Source of the DNA: Stenopsyche tienmushanensis
Lineage: Eukaryota; Arthropoda; Insecta; Trichoptera; Stenopsychidae
DNA: 64,000 nt
Assembly (NCBI GenBank): GCA_008973525.1
Contig: WACJ01000044.1
Location: 1,302,001 to 1,366,000 of the forward strand
Reading direction: 5' to 3'
Below the pieces are notes generated by a model. The model worked only from the letters and a program-made list of their open reading frames with translations, searched no databases and was not told where the DNA came from. A program made the position numbers and the translations under genes. Shown piece after piece: positions 54,660 through 64,000 of this stretch (positions within the stretch are counted from its first letter, which is position 1; the number at the start of each line of letters is the position of its first letter).

Positions 54660-56875
54660 TCAGGAACCATACTTGGATCAAATACATCATCATTAATTAA
54701 TCCTAGTTTCTTCTCGTTTTATTTGAAAAAGCTGATAGCCTCTGATATTACACTTTAGCAAATGCTTAAGGCATGTCTAAGAAGACCATCGAATATATTA
54801 TTTTTTTATTCAAAGCTTTTTCGAGGTATTTTTCATATATTATAAAATGTTGCCTAGTAATGACTACGACATAGCAACATATTATGATACAAATAAGAAC
54901 AATTTTTTTGTAGGATTGCAGAATAAAAAGGAAATTATTTGGAATGAAAATTTAAAAAAATGTATTTTTACCCATTTGGTTCAGAAATATTTCAATGTAT
55001 CCAATATCTAGCTAATTTTCTTTGTGTGTATCGATGATATATTACTGATATACAATTATTAGGTACGCAAAAGAAGATTGTTTCGTAAATTTTCCACGGA
55101 TTCAAGACGAATTCATCGAAATATTTACATACATCAAGGACGAATGACCACAAAGGCAACATCAATTTCAAAGGCCATACAGAAAAGAACAAAAGGAAAG
55201 GAAAAACAATGGCAATGGGGGACCTATGAAAATTTAGTGGAGTTTTCCGATGATAAAACTTGCCCCGGGGAGCCTCTTTTTTGTTTTGAATACGTAATAG
55301 CGAAATGGTAATGAATCGTACATGAGAACGCGGCCTTATCGAGGCCATATAGATTCAACCGGTCAGGTGAGGGAGGCCCCATTTTCCGGACTGGAGATAT
55401 TGGCTACAAGTAAGCAATTACCGACGAACATTGTACCAACCCACCGCTGACTAGGCAATACCAGAACACTTGGATTAATTTCGAGCCTTCTTTCACCAAA
55501 CGAACCAAAATAAATTATAAATTATTGCCCGGCTGGAGATTCGGCACGTGCTCTCAAATTGTATATGTGAAGGCCTCTTTGATCTCCGAGGTATTCTGAT
55601 ACTGCGGAGTTTAACATAATATGAAAAAAAAATCTTTTTATCGTTGTATGAAAGGACCTCCTTTAAAGGTTTTGGTTTCCGGAAAAGGGTTTCACCGAAA
55701 ATGATTCGTGGCCTCAGATACGAACCTTTTATGCCGAGTTTTAAAAAGGGAAATACGAAAATATAATAAAAATGTTCAATTATTTCGGAAAGACATAAAA
55801 TGTCTTTGTGATGGAATAAAATATTATCTTTTGAGGCATTCCACTCCTTGTGTTGGTTTGAATGATTGCTTTCATGCTGTTCTTAATGTGGAAATACAAT
55901 ATTATTCGGTACAAAGCGAGATTTGTCCATATATTTTCGCATGAAAAGGGCAATTGGCGTTCAAAAGACGCCATAAAATTATGAAACAGGATTTAAATGC
56001 CAAATCTTAAATTCATGAATAAGCAAATGTTGATATTAAAATAAGCGAATCGCATGACTGTCATTTATTGTTTGCGCATAGAGTGCGGAGATTAGTGAAT
56101 CAAAGACAGAGACGGAGAGAGTGTCTTATGTTTCATCATATACTCGTACATCAATGGCAAAGTCATGCTGTAAAAGTACCCATACACGTCTAAATGTTTT
56201 CAAATATGACGAATAGCGATCCATAGCGCGATTTTTTTGTGACTGACAGACTGATTCATAACGGTGAAGCTGAAACAGAAAGTCTAAACAGCACGGCGTT
56301 TTTTGGGCGTATAACGAAAATTTTGGGCCGTAAATATAACCTCTTTCTTCTGATCCTGTTTCGAAATTGTCTTATACGTTCTTTATCAGGGTTGTAACAA
56401 GGAGGTGGTAAAGCAGGTGCCCGCCACGGGCGCTACTGGGTTTGGGCGCCATACGCAAAATACCGACCCGGTCGAGAGTTCGTTCGCTAAAACATTGGGC
56501 CGACCCAACCCTACAACCAACCAAATATTTTTTTCTACCGATTGTAAAATTTAAACAACCCACCCAATCAATCTTCTTCAGACAACTTCACTTTGTAATG
56601 AGAGGCCGTAATCGTTCTGTAGACATGTTCAGATATGGCGCCTGATCGCGAGGCGCTCATTCGTTACATCAGCGGTCCGAAAAGTGGACCCCACAGACCT
56701 TGTGACCACTCTGTCTTCTTTTAGAGTTTTTTTTGCGACATTTTCTATGATCTGTATGATCACGAAAGCTCCCTTAGGGGTTATTTTTTAGTTTTAAGTT
56801 ACAAAATCTAGCTAATTTTTCTAACGCGCTCAGCACAAGTGGCCACTTGACGTTGAGAAAAAGCGCTGTGAAACA
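54660..56875. other. Spacer with a non-repetitive block at 55.0-55.6 kb
   Basis: 55060-55600 has mixed composition and only short frames. 56080-56200 resembles 63180-63300 (GTGCGGAGATTAGTGAAT), another dispersed repeat. No gene recognised. Confidence 0.3.
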
Positions 56876-56879
56876 TCGC

Positions 56880-56985
56880 CAAACTCTCAACTAAAACATC
56901 CTCATGACGTTGTTTTTGTTCCGTTTTGAGGAAACGCGGCCCCCATCTTGCGCACAGCTTTCTCATGTCCAAAATTTCAGTCATT
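56880..56985 (-). mobile_element. mariner scrap
   Basis: The minus strand includes GACATGAGAAAGCTGTGCGC, the same HMRKLCAR segment as at 38190. Confidence 0.5.
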
Positions 56986-57460
56986 ATGCGATGTCTCGTT
57001 ATTTAATAGCCACGCTATATATACTAAATAGCATCTATACTTTATTACATAAATTAAAAAAATCACGTAAATTAAAATATAGCTTTAATTCCATTCTCCA
57101 AATTCCATTCCCCATCCGTCAATCGTAGCTTAAAGTTTGGAACGTTTGATGTATTTAATGAAATTATTCTTTTAACAAACTCTTTAATTTTGTCCCCAAT
57201 CACCACTTGTTGAAAAGGGTCTGTTTTTTAAGGACAATGCTATGAAATTTTCTCAATTTAAATTTTAAAAGCAAAAAAAGAAATAAAATTAACTAAAGCG
57301 TGTAAAAAATTTTATGAAGATATATAAAGGTTAAATTTTACAATTTTTTTAATATGATTAATACGAGTATTTTCCCAAATAATACCAACCATTTTAGTTT
57401 GAGTCTCGTATTGAAAAGAAAGAAAAGGCAAAAGAGATAAAGGGAAGCAATATTAATGCA

Positions 57461-57950
57461 TTAGGTTGTCCCATAAGTTACTTTCGCAAATGAACACAGA
57501 TCTAATCATAGCCATGGTTAAAGAAACCCCGCAATATACTGTTCGCGAAATAGCTAACAAGTTAGAAATTCCACGAACATCCGTCCATAATCATCTGACA
57601 AAATTGGGCTACTACATAATAGCCAACCTTTTGTTAAGAGGCTTTTCACTGGAGATGAAAGTTGGATACGCTATGAGAATATCCAACGTAAACGGTCTTG
57701 GACCAAGAGTACAGAAGCTTTAACTGTAGCTAAACCTGGCCTACATCCAAAAAAAATTTTGCTATGCATTTGGTGGGACTGGAAGGGGGTAGTTTATTAT
57801 GAGCTACTTCAGCAAGGTGAAACGATCAATTCAACAAAATATTGTTTCCAACTAGACAATCTAAAGTATGCAATTGCCAGAAAACGGCTAGAATTAGCGA
57901 ACAGACGAGGCATTGTTTTTCATCACGCTATTGTCCCGCCATCCCACCAA
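57461..57950 (+). mobile_element. mariner transposase remnant with 5' terminal repeat
   Basis: Starts TTAGGTTGTCCCATAAGTTA, a typical mariner end. Frames then read MVKETPQYTVREIANKLEIP, TSVHNHLTKLGY (helix-turn-helix), RLFTGDESWIRYENI (the TGDE.W strand with the first catalytic Asp), LHPKKILLCIWWDWKGVVYY, ARKRLELANRRGIVFHHAI. The next Asp (usually HHDNARPH) is lost where the sequence breaks into unrelated GC-rich DNA. Confidence 0.85.
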
Positions 57951-58035
57951 CCGCGCCGCTAGCTCACCAACCGCGGCGCCGATCCCACAATCATGCCGAC
58001 AACCGCGCCGCAGACCTGCCGATCGCCCACCAAAC
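57935..58035. repeat. Short GC-rich run at the mariner break
   Basis: CCAACCGCGCCG and close variants recur three to four times in about 90 bases. The GC content is far above the surroundings. Confidence 0.5.
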
Positions 58036-58039
58036 TGTA

Positions 58040-59080
58040 TGATCTCTTAATTTCATGTTGCATGGTGTTTAAAGATCAACTGTATTTGGTAAGTTGCCAC
58101 ACAATAACGAAGATGACACACACTTTTAATATCTTGGAAGCTGTCTCCGTGAATCATATTACAAGGGAAATTTGCTCTAGGGTAGTGCAAGTAAGAGCGA
58201 TCTTTTTAAAAATAAAGAGTATTCCTCCTCACTAGACCTCAGTTTGGCTCTTAGACTCCGAATCTATATTAATATATAATATTATAAAATCAATCATAAG
58301 CTTATGTTATTCCCGAAAAATAATGCTTAAATATAAAGTGGCAAAATTGCAAAATAAATCATATTATTCTTGATGGCTTGTCACGAACGACTCGTTTTTG
58401 TTGTACAATATTCTAAATTAAAATTCAAACAAGGCTGCCGATATTTTGTATTTGTATTTTTCCGCCAGAAAAGAAAGAACTCCCAAATTAAAAAACGATA
58501 TAAAATATATTTTTTTTTTGAAGGAGTTTGACGAGCATACGGCACTAAAATTTTCTCTGCTCGAGGACGAGCGTCGGAGCTTTCATAACTTTCCGAGGAA
58601 ACGGAAATGGTCCTCACCCTCGGCTCGATCGTCCTTTTCATCTCGAGCCCGGAGGATAATTACTTTATCTCACCCCACGCAATTTTGTCAACTTTTTCAA
58701 AAGAAACAATTACATTGAGCGTAATCTAATACGGAGACAAACAAGGAGGTTCATCGCAGTCACGTGGAAGATTTAAGGACGATCCTGGCGTCGCCTTCCA
58801 GAAAAAAGAGAATGCAATGAAAAAACGATTACTTCCGTCGTCCGTTAAAACATATCTTGAATATTCATTAGAGCGGAATAAAATCACTATATTTTATGCA
58901 AACGAAAATTTAAACCGTATAGAAGATTTGTTCGGATGTCTTCCAGACTGCGTTGCAGGGAGCTTATTGGTTTAAGGGTAAATGATATATTTTTGAACTC
59001 AACATAAGTATATTAACGATCCATAAAATGTTTACAGAAATAAGATTTATCTTAAAACAATAAACGAGAAACATATTAAT
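58040..59080. other. Spacer with GC-richer block at 58.5-58.9 kb
   Basis: No gene recognised. The block has no other copy in the window. Confidence 0.3.
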
Positions 59081-59082
59081 AT

Positions 59083-60560
59083 AAGGTGGACCCGAAAGTA
59101 TTCAAAAATGTTGAGATCCTATGTTTGTGCACATTTTTTTTTCACAAACAAGGTTTTTGCGCAAAAGATTTTTTTTTAAATTAATCGTAAAATTCCCCAA
59201 CCAAAAATTAACAAAATCAACGTTCGACATTGTATGTTGTTTTTTTTTAAGAATTGGATTTGAATGCCAAAAAAGCTTGTAAAACACTCAAATATTTTTA
59301 TTATTAAGAGATAATAGATCACATATGTCAATATTAATTCCAGAAATTTAAATTGAGTAATAGAATCTTAAGGGATGAATCGGAAACGGGAGGATAATCG
59401 ACTCAAATCCATGACAAACAATAGAGAAGTTAATGCAAAGACTGAGATCCCCATGAAGCACTGTGCAAACACAATTTAAAAATCATCGGCAAAACGAATA
59501 GGATGAATGTTATGGGGTAGGATTAGGGAATCCAATCCCGGGATCCCGGACGATTTTAGATGCTCATAAATCCCGATATTAGTAAAATAAATTCGGGATT
59601 GAAAATTTTATCTAACAGAAATCGTACAACTCAATAGTACGATGAATGCTGCTAAATCGAGACATTCCCGCCAAAATTTGGACGCTTGAAAACAGTGGCG
59701 TAACTACTAATTAGCGAGCTTAGGCGATGCCTAGGGACAGTGACTATCTAATCTATGTATACATATATTCAATACATATGTGTTTTTCAAATTGTTATAT
59801 TAACTTTTCCCTACCGGTGATGTATTTACTACACCTCGACTATGATGATGGGAATATCGGCATGAAATATAATAGATACGGGGCTCATATTTTTTGTATT
59901 CCTCCATAAAATAATTACGAATCACATCAAAGTATTATAGTATATAAGTATTCATCTGTAACGACGGAAAAAAATAATTTGTCGATTGGGAAATCGGGAA
60001 TTTTGGGAGTTTTAGTCCGTATCTCAGCAGATAGGAATTTTATCAGTCACATTGATGGTGTTATACGAAAATGGGGTCTCACGCGATCATCAACTCGAAC
60101 TAGCATTTAAATATCTGGTGACGATACCTCCAACGAGTGTGGAGGCTGAGCGTGCATTTTCAGCAGCAAGTTGCCTAGCTTCCAAAATCAGAACCAGACT
60201 GATTGACGAAACACTAGATGCTTTAATGTTACTTTGGGCATATTTTTAAAAAAAATATTTGATTTTTTTTAGTGTTCTATTTATCTATTTTTGGATTGTA
60301 TTTTTATCTTTTCTTAAATAAATAAAAAAAAATTCGCCTTCAAGCTATTTTTTATATTAAACAAATGGACTTATTAGTAATTTTTGATCAAATTTATCAA
60401 TGTAATTTCTTAAACTATTGAAAATCCCGATCCCGGGATCGAAATTTTGGCTCGGGATTAGATTCCTTAGGTAGGATGGATTTTGCACACCGCTTTGATT
60501 TTAAGCCAAAAAGCGTTTACAAAAAAGTTCTGAAAGCTTAAATCAATAAATCTAAACATA
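59083..60560 (+). mobile_element. mariner remnant split by a hAT insertion
   Basis: Starts AAGGTGGACCCGAAAGTATT, as the end of the 24751 element. Traces of IRNLKDE-type text (59360) lead to ATGAATGTTATGGGGTAGGAT. It resumes at 60478 with GGATTTTGCACACC, parallel to the GGATGGGTACCGTACACC of the other copy. The hAT derivative lies between. Confidence 0.7.
59524..60469 (+). mobile_element. hAT-derived element, copy D (complete, 946 bp)
   Basis: Ends TAGGGAATCCAATCCCG and TAAGGAATCTAATCCCG, inverted (15 of 17 match). A perfect 8-bp duplication, GGTAGGAT, flanks it (59516-59523, 60470-60477), as hAT transposition produces. It encodes PPTSVEAERAFSAASCLASK, then TRLIDETLDALMLLWAYF (60127-60248), the hAT C-terminal dimerisation region. 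The catalytic part is absent, so it depends on another copy's transposase. Confidence 0.85.
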
Positions 60561-60594
60561 GGAAACATCTGGATTAATGAAAACTTGTACGTGC

Positions 60595-60720
60595 ACCGCT
60601 TTCCGTCCGCGCAGGAGGAGAAAGTCGTTGGTTAACCTTGGATGCGGGAAGATGTCCTTCCCGCAGACTGATTTCTGTAACCTTTCTATAAATAAAATAA
60701 ATGAACTAAAACGACAGTAT
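60595..60720 (-). repeat. LTR-family relic
   Basis: GGAGAAAGTCGTTGGTTAAC, CCTTGGATGCGGGAAG, CCCGCAGACTGATTTC in reverse of the LTR order. Short and diverged. Confidence 0.45.
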
Positions 60721-60889
60721 TTCTATCAGCACCTGACCGTCTCCATACCACCGCTCGGCATCACCGCGACCCGAAAGCAGGTTTTAAATTGATTTTGGTT
60801 TTCAGAATTTTAATCGAGTAACCAAAAGATAGATTTGAAAGATACCTCTAGAATTGCAAAACCCTTACATTTTGATGATGGTATATTAG

Positions 60890-61215
60890 ATAACTTTCAT
60901 TGAAACAGACAGACGATGCATCGAATAGGTGTTTGGATGCCGCACGAACTGACCGACGGTAACAAAGGAGAGTAACAAAAAACGTGCAAAGTTTTGTTGT
61001 CAAGACAAAAAGTTCGTCCCTTTTTGCACCGAATCATGACTAGAGATGAAAAATGGGTTGTTTATGACAACATAAAAAGAGGACTTGAGTAACTTGAAAA
61101 CTTGTGAGAAATAGTAAGCAGTAATGGAGAAAATTATGTTTTGTAAATAAAAGTGAAAACATTAAATTAATTATTTAATTATTAAACAGTCGGCAAAGAC
61201 TTTTCGATACACCTA
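60890..61215 (+). mobile_element. mariner remnant with 3' terminal repeat
   Basis: Reads HRIGVWMPHELTDGNKGE, a stop, KTCKVLLSRQKVRPFLHRIM and TRDEKWVVYDNIKRGLE (the TGDEKW.YDN strand). It ends near AAGACTTTTCGATACACCTAA, a mariner-like end. C-terminal half deleted. Confidence 0.75.
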
Positions 61216-62515
61216 ATAATCATCATTTTTCGTGACTAATAAAGAACATTTTATAAATAGGTGTAATTTTTTATTATCGATCAATTTCTTAATTAGACAT
61301 TGTGTGTTTATATTAAAAATAATTTACTTTTTTGTACTACTAATGTTAATTTGATATTTTCTGGGCTCCGAAATTAAAAATAAATATACAAAATTTAATT
61401 TCCTTAATGTACCGCGATTATTTTTTTTCTTTGTTTAAAGCAAAAATTAAGTAAAAAGCCTGTTTTAAAATATTCTTCCAAGTATGAGGAGAACGTTTTA
61501 AGTAATTTCAACGGCATGAGGTGGGAATTTTCGCGGTGACTTCAGCGCGCGCATCGCTCTTTTTCCTCCCATTAAAATTATTAAATACATCCACCGCAAA
61601 AACAAGTTAGAGTATATTAAACGTTTCCCATGCTTCCAGGGGACAAACGGGATCGCCGAGTGAAAAAAAAGGAACTGGTATACGAACCTCGTTATGTTGT
61701 CATAAAAATGAACCGCTAAATTGCTTTGCTTTGTCGTCATACAATGGCCGAAGAGGAAAATCACCACCAGAGTAATTGCGTCCATTAAACACACTTATGA
61801 GAGAAATTCAAAACCCTCAGCTGATATTGTTAGGCCTTTGAGCGGGTCTATTACTGCTAATTGGGTACAGCTAAAAAATGGATGCTTGACGTAGGAAAAA
61901 ATCAAGGATCTTTGAACGCTGAAGAATCATTAAAATATTATTTAAAAAATATTCAATGACATCTCAAATGATTGAGAGATCAACCCTTTAATGCAGATGT
62001 GAAAATCAACTTAGCGTATATACATTATTAACAAAAATATGAATTATGTGTTTTGATAATCTTAAACTTGAGGCTCAGGATTTTTTGCGGTACTCAACGA
62101 TAGATACAGATTTTATGTAGAGCGGAGGCGCTTCCACTTGTTCTTCAAGATGTATGAATTCGCATTTAGGTCCATCCGATATCGAATATCGCTAAGGGAT
62201 GACCTAGTGGAAAGAAGACATACTTCTGCGGCCAAGACTATTGGTCGACTCTTTTTTCTTCTTTCCTATACATCTGTATTCCAAACTCACGCACGCGCAT
62301 GAGAACATGACGAATCCGAAAAATAGTTTATAACCGATCAATATGCACATCATACCAATATGTGTGTCATGCTTGCGCCAATGGTTACTGACTTTCTGAT
62401 AACACAGACCCTGTGCCATGTTTGGTTAACCATTAGTGTAATCTAAGATTCTTAAAAATTGAATAAAAATTGCTATTGACCCCTCAAAGAGGTAAGACCC
62501 AATGCTGTGTCCAAA
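61216..62515. other. Spacer with GC-richer block at 61.5-61.8 kb
   Basis: No gene recognised. The 98-codon minus frame 61794-61498 has no family motif. The block has no other copy in the window. Confidence 0.3.
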
Positions 62516-62519
62516 TTCC

Positions 62520-62850
62520 AGTGACTAAAATTCTTATACGTTGAGCTCGAAGACAGACAGAGACGGAGAGTATCTTGCACGTTGAGTTTGAAGAGAAACA
62601 GAGACGGAGAGAATATCTTGCGTACATCATACGATTTTATAGATCGTTAACCCAAATTTATCAACTAAGAATAATATAATTAATCGATTTTAAGTATATT
62701 ATTTATGTTTATGCAAAAAAAATACTGAATATTTTGTGCTATCGACTGTGTTAATTTATTTATGTACAATCTTCATACACGCTGCGACGGTCCTGACAGA
62801 TAAGTAGATCTGTACAAATGTTAAGTGGCGGACAAGCAAATATAGCATCT
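62520..62850 (+). repeat. GACAGAGACGGAGAG repeat followed by the TTAAGGTTCATTTAT segment
   Basis: GAGCTCGAAGACAGACAGAG, TCGTTAACCCAAATTTATCA, TGCTATCGACTGTGTTAATT, then CACGCTGCGACGGTCCTGAC. The two segments are contiguous here, suggesting that they are parts of one larger repeat. Confidence 0.5.
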
Positions 62851-62859
62851 AAGTTTATG

Positions 62860-64000
62860 ATGATTTTAAATTAGCTCACTGCCCAAAGGGTCAATTTTAG
62901 TTTATTTATAGAACTATTCAAGGCCTCTTGCGCACGCAGAAATAAATATAAAATAATGGTAATCGGAGCCTTTCTTTTTGCCTCTCTTTAGAAAATAAAG
63001 AGACCCAGCGAAGAGCGAATTTTAGATCTGACACCTTCAGAAATGGAGAGTATGTTTTTATAAACATTTTTGATTTATTTTAAACCGGTTTAAACAATGG
63101 TTGGCAATGGTGCCATAAAAAAGAATGCAAAAAGCGACCCATGTGTGCGTTCAGACTTAAGTGATACAGAAAAAGCATTCTCGCACATTGAGTGCGGAGA
63201 TTAGTGAATAGGAGACAGAGACGGGTGTCTTGCGTCTCATCTTACACTTACACTTACATCGACGATAAGGTGCTGTAAATATACCCATACATGTCTAAAT
63301 GTTTTCATATATTAGCATGGGTGATCCATAGCGTGATTTTTTCATCAACAGATGACGACAAAATAAAAATTATTTTTATGGGGTCTTTATATTAAAGATC
63401 GTTAGTGATTTTCTTGGAGTTATAATAAATAGAAGAAAGCCACATAAACCAATTATATACTTATAACTCAACCTGCTACTAAAAGTGATTCTATTTGAAA
63501 CACTTTTATGTAATGTAATTAAAGTATAATCGAAGATGTTCATGAAAGCACGCGTTAAGAGTCACTGCCTGTGTTTAGGATTTTATCCGGGCAACAGTCC
63601 CTTTCTTTCGTATCTCTAGCATCATAAAAACCAATATTCCTTTCCAAATACTGTCCTAAATACGATACGATAAAAAAATCACATGATTTAAAATCTGAGT
63701 GGTGAAAAAAATGTAGAAACAAAATGTCGAGCCAGACTCGACATAGGACCGCAAAGAGTTAAGGCTCATTTATTGATATACAAGCTTCACTCACGCTGCG
63801 CAATCTTGTGAGAAAATTTGTTTTTTGTGGACGATAAGTGGTGGACATATGAATATAGCATCTATACTTGAGTCAATTCACATTCCATTCATATTAATGA
63901 CACCGCCAAAAATATTTCGATCGTTATCGGAAAAGGACCAATATCTGCACCAAATCTATTCATTGTCCGGAACAATACGGGGCCGTAAATCATAATATAT
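62860..64000. other. Spacer with repeat pieces to the window end
   Basis: 63180-63300 matches 56080-56200. 63705-63765 matches the GTCGA-rich piggyBac MITE end (GACTCGACATAGGACCGCAA). 63765-63850 is the TTAAGGTTCATTTAT segment. No gene. Confidence 0.4.

Noticed and set aside
61498..61794. 98-codon minus frame
   Set aside because: No domain, signal sequence or splice context that would support a gene.

Overview
This is insect nuclear DNA: AT-rich, with short GT-AG introns and many degenerate class II and non-LTR mobile elements (mariner, piggyBac, hAT, R1-like, RTE-like). The only host genes I can recognise form a tandem cluster of carboxylesterases of the insect alpha-esterase / 'esterase FE4-like' kind. 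The order of insect cannot be fixed from the sequence alone.

Positions 1-26.5 kb hold the esterase cluster. Four copies lie head to tail on the minus strand. Each has three coding exons: 129 nt (43 codons, phase 0), about 1290 nt (ending in phase 2) and about 190 nt. Copy 1 (992-3130) has a +1 frameshift early in exon 2. Copy 2 (5571-7321) has a +1 frameshift near the start of exon 3. Copy 3 (12158-14739, 536 aa) and copy 4 (20975-24076, 533 aa) are open throughout. A second, well-preserved first exon lies 2.4 kb upstream of copy 4 (26377-26505), either as an alternative promoter/exon or as the remnant of a fifth gene. No copy has a signal peptide, so the products are probably cytosolic serine hydrolases acting on lipophilic esters. 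Copies 3 and 4 carry Asp instead of Glu at the acid position of the triad, and copy 4 has a GESSG elbow instead of GESAG.

Introns and spacers of the cluster are packed with mobile DNA: mariner remnants in introns 1 and 2, an R1-like retrotransposon tail and an 80-bp fold-back element in copy 4 intron 1, hAT derivatives, short TA- and TTAA-flanked elements, and a tandem array built from a transposase motif. Copy 4 is bracketed by an inverted pair of one repeat family.

Positions 26.5-64 kb contain no convincing host gene. Repeats (a 453-bp solo LTR with target-site duplication, RTE-like and R1-like fragments, several mariner and piggyBac derivatives, a hAT derivative nested in a mariner) alternate with GC-richer blocks that look neither repetitive nor coding (about 35.9-36.9, 47.3-48.0, 48.9-49.2, 55.0-55.6, 58.5-58.9 and 61.5-61.8 kb; a similar block is at 11.6-12.0 kb). 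These could be conserved regulatory DNA, but that is inference.

No rRNA, tRNA, CRISPR or recognisable viral gene was seen. Translations were read by eye, so repeat boundaries without terminal repeats or duplications are approximate.
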